Part shown: piece after piece, positions 20,326-48,768 of the stretch
Layout: every line of letters starts with the position of its first letter
Numbering within the stretch: the stretch's first letter is position 1
Assembly (NCBI RefSeq): GCF_028640845.1
Contig: NC_080539.1
Span: 366,625,233 to 366,689,232 of the forward strand
Direction of reading: 5' to 3'
From: Ahaetulla prasina
Lineage: Eukaryota; Chordata; Lepidosauria; Squamata; Colubridae
Length of the DNA stretch: 64,000 bases
Notes under the pieces: generated by a model
The model's input: the letters and a program-made list of their open reading frames with translations, nothing else
What the model was told of the DNA's origin: nothing
The model's database searches: none
Program-made: the position numbers and the translations under genes

Positions 20326-20680
20326 GGGTGGGCTTCAAAAATTTTAGCAAGGGGTTCTCTGCCCAGTTGCTGGGTGCAGGGTGGGCGTGGCCATGGTGGG
20401 TGTGGCCTAGTCAGCCTCCTGCACCATGGCGGGGTGGCAGGGTTTGCCCTCCCCAGGCTCCCCAGGCCTTTCCTCAAGCCTCGGGGGGGACGAAAACAGC
20501 CTCCCCAGGCTCCGGAGCCTTTCCTCAAGCCTCGGGGGGGGGGGACGAAAACAGCCTCCCCAGGCTCCGGCGGCCCTCTGGAGCAGAGGTCTCCAACCTT
20601 GACAACTTTAAGACTTATGGTATTCAACTCCCAGAATTCCTCAGCCAGCTTTGCTTTTTATGGTAACCTGCTGGGCAGAT
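20326..20680 (+). mobile_element. hAT-like MITE fragments
   Basis: CAGGGGTGGGCTTCAAAAAT at about 20324-20343 matches the element at 12139. It is followed by two tandem 'cctcaagcctcggggg' blocks and a half copy of the CAGGGGTCTCC foldback family from about 20582. Confidence 0.5.
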
Positions 20681-21074
20681 GACCATTTCTCTGGCTTTTG
20701 CTCACTTACGTCTTTTGCTTTGCTCTCTTGAAGCAATACCACGTAGGCCACCTAGATTTACCCAGTGATTGTGCTGGGACACAATAACAACCAGGAAACA
20801 AGCTCTGACACACACACACAAACACAGAGAGAGAGAGAGAGAGAGCTTAGAAGAAACCAGGGCTGCACCAGTTCAGGTCACCTGCATCCCCGCAAAGCTT
20901 TATATTTTCAAGGCAAACACCTGAAAGAGGCATCTTTTCCCAGCCCCTGAGAGATCCTGGCCCCGCTTGGGGCGCAGAGAAGGGGACCCGTGCAGCCCCT
21001 CCCCCCTCAAAAGTCCAGCTGGTGCAAAAGTCCAGAGGTAGGGCGCACTTGCCCACCTGCTAGGCTCCCTCCTC

Positions 21075-32912
<11,838 letters not shown>

Positions 32913-33129
32913 GGTGTTAGCCTCTGTCCAGGCTCAGTGGGGTTGTGGGCATTTAACTGGGGCTGGGTTAACTTTGGCACCACTTCTGGGTTATGTAAGC
33001 ACACTAGGTAAATATAGCAAATACATAATCACCGGTACTGGTGCCAAATCAGAAAGGGTTGGTTGGTTTGTTTGTTTGTTTTTGGTAACATGACCTAAGA
33101 TTCATCTGTCATATCTCTGCAAAGTGCTT

Positions 33130-33450
33130 ATGCCATGCCTTATCTCCTCGCTTCTCTTGGTTTTTCACCTGGTGCCCACAGGCATAGCTGCATTCCTGCC
33201 CGGGGATGGGCCTGGCATTGGGGGCCTCCCTCTGCCTCTCCACTCCAGGTCCTCCAAGGGCCACCAGAAGCCTCGGGACCATCGCCTCCCAGGCCAGCTC
33301 AAGCATGGGCGCCACGGGAGCTCCAGCAGCTGCACCGAGACCCGGAGGAGTGGGAGGCAGTGGCAGGCCTGGGGATGGGGGCCAAGCATTTCCTTCGGGC
33401 AGTGCAAGATCTGCTGGGGATTGATTGATATTGATTTAAAAGATTGGTAA
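33130..33450 (+). other. Unassigned 106-codon open frame with signal-like start
   Basis: An ATG at 33130 opens MPCLISSLLLVFHLVPTGIA and continues without a stop to 33450. It lies about 220 bp from the P450 start, pointing away from it. All plus-strand frames here are long because of GC richness, and the later part has no recognisable domain. A possible splice acceptor (gtgcccacag) at 33172-33181 cuts through the signal-like part. Most likely not a gene, but recorded. Confidence 0.15.
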
Positions 33451-34800
33451 GGCCTCCCATCTTAAAACATGACTTTGGGTAACTCATGTTTAAGAAGGGT
33501 GTTGTGCCCAGCTTGGTGGGAAAAATCTGCATCTGGCCAAAGCTAGCTGGCACAGCTGCAGGGAGGGGCAGCTGCTTCCAGCTGTTTTCAGGCCTTGACT
33601 TGGGGATCAGGAGCCCAGAGGCTCCCATTTAGGCCCAGATGAGTCTGGACTGCTGCTCTCCGGACTGGCATCTAGTGTGGCCTCCGATTGGGATTTCGGC
33701 TTTGCTGTTGGGCGCGCTGCAGGCCAGGAAACTCCTCTGCAGCCAAGAGCTGGAAATGTCCCCTGCGCAAGAACACCATAAAGTCCAGGGTCTCACGGTC
33801 CCTCAGGGCTGTGGGCCAGAAGCGAGGTGAGGCTGAAGCAGGACTTTTCCTTGTCTCTCCTAGGACAGCAAATCCCCCCACCCCCAAATGTTCTCAGCTC
33901 TGGGGATTGAAGGAGCCCTTCAGGACTCTTCATTGGGGATCGTCACTGAGAAGACCCCCCTCTGACCGAAGCCCTTCCAGAGGACAGGTCCCCACAAAAT
34001 GCTTTGGGCTTGGCGGGTTGCAACCCACCAGGTTTGCCATGGAAGATTGTTGACCCCCAGGGAAGAATTCAGTGGGGAGAAAGTGCCGCCCCACCGGAGG
34101 ACATCTGGACAAGACCAGGCTTGGCAGAAGGCGGATGTAGGAAATGCTCTGTGGGGCGTCTTCCCCATGACTCTATTTGCATCTTTTAAGTATTTTCTGG
34201 AAAGATGATTTTATCTAATGGGAAAGCCAGTTTACATTACCACACCTGGCACAGTGTAAACAAGTGTTTACACCACACCTGGGGCAATTAACCTGGGAAC
34301 CATTGGGACCCTCCCTGGGAACCATTGGGACCCTCCCTTTGAATTGGCAGCACTCAAAGTTGTGCCATCTTCCCTCAGCTTGGGTGGCCTAAAGCCTTCC
34401 CCATTTGTTTGGCAGCAGGTGTGAGGCAACATTCATCTTGCCAGTTGTGTATATTGCTCCCAAGTGTGTCCCAACGCACAATTTCCAATCAGTCCCAGAC
34501 AACTGTCATGACTTATGATGGAAATGCCAGGCTCTCCGAGTCATACGTCAAGGGCCATCTTTAGGCCTGAGCTTTGCAAACACAAGCCCACAACCCCAGC
34601 TGTAAGTATGACCAGTCCCAAAGGTGCTTTTTCAGGAGGCAACTGGACTTTTTTTTTTTTTGGCCTTTGAAGATGGTTTTTAAAAAATAAGAAAACCAAG
34701 AAAGTCCAGTTGCCTCCTGAAAAAGCATCTTCGGGACAACCATGACTTGGATGACAGAATTTCTACAGATGCAGAGCACTCCTTCTTATGAAGCTGCTCC
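33451..34800. other. Gene-free spacer between P450 and RPS15
   Basis: No gene recognised. It includes a 22-bp direct repeat ('tgggaaccattgggaccctc') around 34296-34338 and, at 34636-34735, the foldback repeat related to 12865-13040, whose arms are 'aggaggcaactggacttttt' and its complement. Confidence 0.5.
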
Positions 34801-34811
34801 CGAGTAGACAA

Positions 34812-35143
34812 ATATATTTTTCAGACTATAAGACATTCTTTTTGTCTCCCCGAAGGGGGCAAAAATGTCTGTGTGTTTTATAGACCAAATATTGCTGGTT
34901 TGCCAGCATTTTTAGGGCCTCTACATGCCTGTTTTCAGCCTTTTTCTGGCCTATTTTCAGCTTGTTTTTGAGGCTTTTTTGGCCCCGTTTTTGAAACTTT
35001 TTTCAGCCCGATTTTTGGGCCACAAAAAGCCCCAGAAACAGGTTTAAAAAAGACTGGAAAAGGCCCAAAAAAAGGTGGACCAAAGACTTTTTGTTGTTGT
35101 TTTCCTCTTCTAAACTTAGGTGCGTCTTATAGAAAAATATGGT
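34812..35143. mobile_element. Decayed MITE related to 13209-13650
   Basis: Begins 'tatatttttcagactataag' and ends 'gtgcgtcttatagaaaaata'. The interior is rich in 'ggcctttttt'-type runs. Termini match the CCGTATTTTTCGG family with several substitutions. Confidence 0.65.
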
Positions 35144-35350
35144 AGGCAGATTCCTGTTTGTAGAAGCAAAATTAAGTCTTATTTGACTATACTCCTCCCC
35201 CCCCCCATGGAGAAAAAAAATCACGTTATATTATGGTTCTTTAGCTACTACAAGAAGAACTGAAAATCCTACAAACTCAAAAGCATGACTGAAGTGAATT
35301 GGGGCCTTTCCTAGCCAAAGATGAGACCAGCCAGCTGTTTGGGAAATGTT

Positions 35351-35356
35351 TTTATT
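35351..35356 (-). terminator. RPS15: RPS15 polyadenylation signal
   Basis: AATAAA on the minus strand, 34 bases past the RPS15 stop codon. A short 3' UTR like this is normal for a ribosomal protein gene. Confidence 0.8.
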
Positions 35357-35389
35357 TACACATAAAAATACCCTTCCCCAAAACTCTTC

Positions 35390-41943
<6,554 letters not shown>

Positions 41944-42130
41944 CTTTGCCGCAGTCTTCTTCGCGAAAAGGCCGAACTCTCGCGCGACCCAGCTCTTGGT
42001 ATCGCGAGAACCGCCACTTCCGGTCGCAGGGGAATGACGACTTTCCCAACTTCTTTTTCTCTCCCTCCAGCTTCGAAGCGATCACTTCCGCCCACAGTTG
42101 GGAAAGGACGTGATGCGCATGCGGAACTTC
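41944..42130 (-). promoter_or_regulatory. RPS15: CpG-rich RPS15 promoter
   Basis: CG-rich against AT-rich surroundings and without a TATA box. On the minus strand it shows TTCTCGCGATA, close to the TCTCGCGAGA element of housekeeping promoters, CCGGAAGT (ETS/GABP-type), and an NRF1-like GCGCATGCGG core at about 42114-42123. A TOP-like CCTTTTC near 41965-41971 marks the likely start of transcription. Confidence 0.75.
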
Positions 42131-42487
42131 GGAAAAGAAAGTTTAGGTAGAGTTACTACTGTGCTCCCCCCCTTTTTTTTTTTAACCATTTCGATTCCTC
42201 CATAAGACAATATTATCTTAATGGAAAATAAATCATAGTAAACGGGATAAGAGAATGTTTGTTATTGACCATTTGTATAATTTCAAGACACCGGAATGCT
42301 AATTATAGAAAAGATTCAGGACGATTTTACAAAATCTCTTGGAAGGAGATTTTTAAGACGGTACTACCGGGATTTATTTTTTTTTTTGAATTCAGCTGTG
42401 GTCTTTTTGAGCCCCAGATGATAGAAACCAACTAGGATTTTTCTATTCATGCAAGGGTGGCAAATTTATATATAAATTTATATATTT

Positions 42488-43188
42488 TTATTTTTTATTT
42501 ATTTTATTTTGTCACAACAACATATGTAGGTATCATACAAAAAGATTATATAGTAAATAAACACATATATGGGTAAATATAAGGAGGTATAAGCATATAT
42601 ATAGGAAGAAGAAAAGAAAAACAATAGGACAGGAACGGTAGGCACGTTGTGCGCTTATGCATGTCCCTTATAGAATGGGGTGAGGTCAATAGTAGAAAGT
42701 TTTTGGATAAAACTTTTAGGATTATGGGAAGAGACCAGAGTCAGGTAAAGTATTCCAAGCACTGATGATTCTGTTACAGAAGTCATATTTTCTGCAATCT
42801 AGATTAAAGCGGTTGACATTAAGTTTAAATCTATTAGTTGCTCTAGTATTATTGCAATTAAAGCTGAAGTAGTCTTTAACAGGAAGGACATTACAATAGA
42901 TGATTCTGTGAGTTAAGCTTAGGTCTTGTCGAAGGCGACGGAGTTCCAAGTTTTCTAAGCCTAGGATTTCAAGTCTGGTGGGATAAGGTATTTTGTTGTT
43001 TTCAGAGGAATGGAGAACTCTTCTTGTAAAATATTTCTGGACACGTTCAATTGTATTGATGTCAGAGATGTGGTGAGGGTTCCAAACAGGCGAGCTGTAT
43101 TCTAGAATTGGTCTAGCAAATGTTTTATATGCTCTGGTTAGTGTGGTGTTTTTGGAAAAGAAGCTACGCAAAATTAGGTTTACAACTC
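42488..43188 (-). pseudogene. CR1-group LINE 3' end, minus strand
   Basis: The minus-strand frame of 149 codons ending near 42722 contains 'AYKTFARPILEYSSPVWNPH', 'NNKIPYPTRLEILGLENLEL' and 'FCNRIISAWNTLPDSG'. A short deletion in the final codons shifts the end. ATTT repeats and the 3' UTR lie at 42488-42660. Confidence 0.88.
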
Positions 43189-43249
43189 TTATGTATGTAT
43201 TTATATATATATGTATATATATGTATGCTTTTATACAGCTGTCTAGCTC

Positions 43250-43372
43250 AGGGGGTCTCCAACCTTGGCAACTTTAAGCCTGGCGGACTTCAACTCCCAG
43301 CAAAGCTGGCTGGGGAATTCTGGGAGTTAAAGTCCGCCAGGTTTAAAGTTGCCAAGGTTGGAGACCCCTGAT
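43250..43372. mobile_element. Foldback hAT MITE copy
   Basis: Ends AGGGGGTCTCCAACCTTGG and CCAAGGTTGGAGACCCCTG. Flanks are only partly similar, so the 8-bp duplication is not clear. Confidence 0.75.
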
Positions 43373-43828
43373 GCTAGTTGACACAACATTAAAAGAGACA
43401 ACCACCCACTGTAATGTTCCTCTACCCAGTGACTGAAATCCCTGGGAAAATAGCCAGATCTTCAAAGCCTTGGTAAAGGTTCACAAATTGGGAGTTTATA
43501 GGAAGACTTTTCGCACGGTTTTTTCTCAAACTTGGCAACTTTTAAGATGTGTGGGTTTCAGCTCCCAGAATTCTCCAGCCAGCATGTTGAGAACACTAGT
43601 TTAAATTGCACCATTGCCTCATACGTGTTATTCTTTCTCTGCCTAATTCAAAAGTATGGTTTTTTAAAAAGTGATATATGATCTCCCCTTTAATACATAT
43701 AATCTTATTGTGTAACGAATCAGTGAGGTGGGTTGGCGAGAGAAGAGTGACTGGTCCAGTTACGCAGCCTTTTTTCATGTCTTTGTCTTTTACGGGTGCA
43801 AATCACTTGTTATCTTCAATAGATAAGG

Positions 43829-44132
43829 CAGGGGTCAGCAACCTGCAGCTCCGGAGCCACATGTGGGCTCTTTGATCCCTCTGCTGCGGCTCCCTGTTGC
43901 TGATTGGCTCCACAATTGATAGGGTCTTCGGTTAGGACAGGTAGAGGAAGAAGGATTCTGCGTTAGGAGGAGACTCTATGGTGGGAGAACCTACTTCCAG
44001 TCGGCAGAGGAAAAAGGACGCCATGCTAGATTACGATGGGGGAACTGGACTTCCAGTTGACTCTAGAATTGAACAGGGGATTCCGGTTAGAACTTTTGTG
44101 GCTCTCCGAGTGTTTAAGGTTGCCGACCCCTA
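43829..44132. mobile_element. hAT MITE, CAGGGGTCAGCAACC family
   Basis: Ends CAGGGGTCAGCAACCTGC and AAGGTTGCCGACCCCTA. Flanks AGATAAGG and ACATAAGG form an 8-bp duplication with one mismatch. Confidence 0.85.
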
Positions 44133-45058
44133 ACATAAGGTTTATGTACTAGATGTATATAGCTGATTATAAGCTTAAAGCATACAAGCGGGGTGGGGGG
44201 CAGACTTCCCCTATACAAGCAGCATGAGGATAGCTAGTCATAGAGCTACTTATTTTCAATAGCTTCCTTGATGCACCTCTTATGGCCCTTGGTACATAAA
44301 TTATCACAATAGATCCATGAGAATTAAGGAATCCTTAGACACCAGTTGCTTCCGGACTGTAAAATTCCACTTGGATCAGATCAAAATAACTTTGCCCTAT
44401 AATCATTTCCAATAATCCCCAGGGGCATTTCATCCACTGATCTCTGCATCTGTATGCCATGAACAAGGAGTACCCACACAAAAAAAATAATGGCAGAAAA
44501 ATACAGATCATCTGTTTTTTCACACAGGTTTGATTAGACAGATCATAGCAATCTTGCAAAATGTTTATGGTACCTCCAGATTCAGAGGTGTAAGCCGCCC
44601 TGAGTCTTCGGAGAAGGGCGGGATATAAATGTAAATAAATAAATAAATAAAAAGAGGTAGAAAATGATTTTTAGGCAGATAGTAGACGGTTGGAACTAAT
44701 CAGGTTTCTTTTTGTTTTCCTAAGACACAAATATAGAATGAACATAGAATAACAAGGTTGGAAGGGACTTCGGAAGTCTCCTAATCCAACCTCTTACTCA
44801 AGGCAGGAGACCTTGTATTATCCCGGTCAAATGGTTGTCCAATCTATGTTTGAAAACCTTGAGGATCTGGGATTAGACAGACCTTTGGTGTGAAAAAGAA
44901 ACATCTGTTTACAATTCAGCAGGATGTCCACTTGTTTTAAGTGGCAACAACTAGATGAGTAGACCAAGGCCCACTTTTAATCTGAGTGCGTGATATTTGA
45001 TCTGATGATGGAGAATGCTGTGGTTCATCCATTGCCACACTTAGATCACTTTCTAGTC

Positions 45059-45179
45059 CAGGGGTCTCCAACCTTGGCGACTTTAAGACTTGTGGACTTC
45101 AACTCCCAGAATTCCTCAGCCAGCTTTGCTGAGTTGGAAGTCCACAAGTCTTAAAAGTCGCCAAGGTTGGAGACCCCTG
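45059..45179. mobile_element. Foldback hAT MITE, exact TSD TTCTAGTC
   Basis: Ends CAGGGGTCTCCAACCTTGG and CCAAGGTTGGAGACCCCTG are perfect inverted repeats. TTCTAGTC is at 45051-45058 and 45180-45187. One of the least decayed copies. Confidence 0.95.
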
Positions 45180-45189
45180 TTCTAGTCCA

Positions 45190-46065
45190 CATAAAACTTG
45201 GGCTGTGGTTGATCTCCACAGGGCGTGGCCAGGGGATTTGTCATGTGTATCCAACTGGATTTCAATGGGCACTTTTGGGATTTTCTCAGCAATCTAGTAG
45301 ACAATTCTGCCAAGTACCTGCACAGATTCTGGAAGAAAGGCAACCAAAGCTCTTGGCAAGATTGTCCATCAGTGACTTCTCTGAGGGGGTTATACTAAAC
45401 TAGCACTGATGATGTTACCTAGTTTGGGTAATGAAACATCTGCAAGAAAACCACCAAGCTCAGAGAACACCAAGGACTCCTCATGTCAACCCTGAGCTAC
45501 AAATATTCTATACAAATATTAGTAACTTCTCTCTTCACCAAACCTTGGTTAACCAAGGAGCTCCAGAAAATACAGCAATTGATGGGGAACTAGCTGAGAA
45601 GTTAGAAAGGAACTTGACCAAATGTGGATAGCTCATGACTGAAGCCATACCATGGCAACAAGTGTGGAAGAGTAGCAAGAATCAAGATTTCTCCACCTTG
45701 ATTGCTTCAAATTGTGTCCCAGAAACCTAGTTTAGAGCTGCCCAGTCCGTTTTGGAAAAGGATCAGCAGGAACATCGTTCTGTTGACTTCGAGCTGATGG
45801 TGTCCTTCAAATTTGCCTAAGGCAGGATCGATCTGAAGATGTTAGACCCACCCAACATCTCACAATAGAGTCCATTTTGGAAGTACAGAAGAGCCTGAGA
45901 ACTACCACTTTTGGGCCCTTAGCATTTAATCCCATCATTCATGGTGTTCTTCTGGGCTGCTTTCAGAATGGAGACCTTGTGCTATAGCAGTTTCACTTCA
46001 CTTCCTGAAACAGAAGTTCCCCTTGATGGGTGGAAGTGGAAAAAAGAACCAGATAGTTGCTTCTT
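45190..46065. other. Intergenic stretch, probable old repeat
   Basis: No gene recognised. The part 45395-45520 ('gtaatgaaacatctgcaaga', 'ccaagctcagagaacaccaa') is a phrase I associate with snake interspersed repeats. The rest is unassigned. Confidence 0.4.
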
Positions 46066-46072
46066 TCCAGAG

Positions 46073-46169
46073 CAGGGGTCTCCAACCTTGGCAACTTTAA
46101 GACTTATGGACTTCAACTCCCAGAGTTGAAGTCCACAAGTCTCAAAGTTGCCAAGGTTGGAGATTCCTG
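46073..46169. mobile_element. Foldback hAT MITE, exact TSD TTCCAGAG
   Basis: Ends CAGGGGTCTCCAACCTTGG and CCAAGGTTGGAGATTCCTG. TTCCAGAG is at 46065-46072 and 46170-46177. At 97 bp it is almost a pure hairpin. Confidence 0.95.
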
Positions 46170-46299
46170 TTCCAGAGTATTGCATAGTTTCCTCTCCCTA
46201 GTTTTTCAGCATCTGCATAAAGCCAGTGTGACTGTTGATTTAGGATGTGATCTTGGTGTATTGCTGTCATATATGGGTGTCATATATCTTCATATATTT

Positions 46300-46630
46300 T
46301 GAGGCACAGTTGTTAAACGAGACAGTTGTTAAGTGAGTTTTGACCCATTTTCTGATCTTTCTTGGCTATAGTTGCTAAGTTAGTAACATGGCCCTTAAGC
46401 GAATCTGGCTTCCCCATTGACTTTGTCAGAAGGTGGCAAAGGGGGATCATGCGCCCCTGGGACACTCCAACGGTCATAAATATGAGTCAGTTGCCAACCA
46501 TCTGAATTTTAATCATGTGACCAGGGGGATGCTGTAATGATCGTATGAAAATGATCATAAGTCGCTTTTTTCAGTGCCATTGTGACTTTGAACAGTCACT
46601 AAGTGAACTATTTTAAGTTGAGGGCTATTG
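46300..46630. mobile_element. TA-flanked foldback MITE copy
   Basis: 'Gacagttgttaagtgagttt' at the left and 'cactaagtgaactattttaa' plus 'gttgagggctattgg' at the right match the CAGGTAGTYCTC family, diverged. Confidence 0.6.
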
Positions 46631-47644
46631 GGTGCATTTGTGACTTGGAAGTTCTATTTTCACAGGTATTGGTAGGTGGGCAGGTGGAGCTCTTCCTGGA
46701 ATGGGACACCTGGGCAAAAGTAACCCACACCTTCAGCGCACTCTTCTGGGGTAGAGTTATTATTCAGAAACTGCCAACAGAGCAAAAATGCAGCTGTTCA
46801 CTTGCTGGAGGGTAAAAACAAAAATAACACTAGTTGTGTGAGCTGCACTGACTGCCAATAGGTTTTAACAATACAATTCAATATGATTTTTAACATGGGG
46901 GGGGGGCCTTTATAGCTTAACTCCCTAGGGGCAGGAGACAAGATTTTTATCATCCTCCCATCTTTTTGGAATAGCTGAGGTTCAGATGATGCTCTCCTTC
47001 CTAGTGGTTAGTAGATGGTTAAGATAAGGCTGTTTCACAGATTTTAAAATCTGTAATAACTGTTACTTTGGATTAGGGACACTAGATAAGTTTGGTGGCT
47101 TTGTCCCTTTGGAGTAATTGAAATTTTGACAATGCAAATTTGCTGGAAGTTCTTAGAATTAGACAATAAATAACCCGTTAAGTCTGCAAAGATAGACACA
47201 AGTGCATCTACCTGCAGATCCTACTGATTTTAAAACGCAACACAAGCCAATTATGTCCTGGTGATTGACATGCTAGGACTGCATGAAAAGGGGAATCTGA
47301 GCATTTTCTTATGTTTTATCAGAAACAAGATGGAGTCAGCAGTGAGGGCCATTTCACACTTATGGCAGAAGTAGCTGTATTTTGAAAAAGTTAGGAATTG
47401 GCGGATTTAAAAGTTGTCACATAGGCTCAAGCCTGAAGGACATTTGGGATGTGGGAAATAGCCTTTTTTGATACCAGGTCCTCTCTGGTTGTTTTTTGTT
47501 CTCTGTGTGCTCTTGACCACCAATACAATGGCTCTTGACCACCAATACAATCCCAAAAGTGACTTGCAGCTTAGAAGGTCCTACGAGAAATTCAAGCATT
47601 TTTTTTTTGTAAAAAAAAGAAAAAAGTGGAGACAAGTTTGCATT

Positions 47645-48595
47645 TCTAATCCAAATGTACTTTTCTTTATTCAAACCAGGGGTAATCGCTGGTTAGTGCA
47701 AAATGCACCCCCATATTTTTTTTTTTTTTTTGCCTGAGGGAAATCTACATCTTCGCAAGGCTTCCATTAACCCCCTTAAAGAAATTCATATTCCCAAAGA
47801 ATTTTTATTTTAAGAACATGAAGCCTCAATTGAAATGCTGTGCTTCAAGAAGTGATACGGTGACCCCTTGCAAACAACTCTGCTCCTGGACTTTTTAATC
47901 AGATCCAAAACCAGTAACAAAATGACAAACGGACATACTTAAAATTCCTTTCCTATTTCCACTTCCCACTTTTTTTTTTCTTTTTCTTTTTAAATAACTC
48001 CCAGTTTCTGGACCAACCACACATTAACAAAAGGAGGTTCAAAACTTGACCCTCTAAGCAGTGCTAATGGAAACCCTGTTTTTTTTTTCTCTTTTAAATT
48101 AAAAAATAAGCCTGCATACATAGTAGAAAATTTCTCTTAAAAATCTCACAATCTGTAAATGTATATATTTTTCTTCTTCTTTGAACATAAAAGTTTACAA
48201 TATATGGTAAAACAAAGGCTCAGGAAAAAAAATAAAAATTTCAACAAAAATAAAGAAACCTGAAGATTTTTTTTTAATTAAAGCTGAAGACATTTTTAAA
48301 ACCCTGTAGTTTGAACCAGTGACACTCTTTATTTTGTGCTGATGGGTAAAAGAAAAGATTTTTGTTTTTTTAAAAAAAATGCAGTCCAAACACCACGGAC
48401 AACTTTGCTTTCAAAAGCTGCCTCCTCTTCCTCCCCCAACACCCCTCCAAAAGATGTTACATTTGTGGTTCCCCCCCCCTCCCCCTCTGGTAAAGTAGGT
48501 GATTGTCACAAGTTCATAAGTCTGGGCTTCCTGGGTTTCAGCTGATACCAGATATCCTGCTCTGGACAGAACTCCCTGATTTCTAGGTGGGCACG
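47645..48595 (-). other. DAZAP1: DAZAP1 3' untranslated region
   Basis: An A/T-rich stretch downstream of the stop codon with no transposon signature, unlike its surroundings. An AATAAA on the minus strand at 47666-47671 is a likely polyadenylation signal, about 925 bases past the stop. Other AATAAA-like words near 47800 could give a shorter transcript. Confidence 0.65.
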
Positions 48596-48768
48596 CTAGC
48601 GTCGGTAGGGGTGAAAACCTTGAACGTTATGGTTCTGTCCACGGCCAAAACCACTGCCCCCTGCGGGCGGCCCACTTGAGGGTGGTACTGAAGGGCCTCC
48701 ATAGGAGGGGGGCTGTTGGCTGGGGTCGGCAAAGCCTTGTCCAAAGCCACTCAAGTCTTGTCCATATC
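48596..48768 (-). CDS. DAZAP1: DAZAP1 last coding exon
   Basis: 173 nt. 'GYGQDLSGFGQGF' to 'NHNVQGFHPYRR' and stop TAG at 48596-48598. Acceptor ccttccag. Confidence 0.97.

Noticed and set aside
33672..33887. Minus-strand frame with acceptor-like sequence and 'RETLDFMVFLRRGHFQLLAA'
   Set aside because: It looked exon-like after a 'ctggcccacag' acceptor, but no donor follows, no family is recognised and no partner exon was found nearby.
46603..46815. Frame after 'ttttcacag' resembling an exon (46670-46815)
   Set aside because: No donor at a sensible place, no recognisable domain and no neighbouring exons in either direction.
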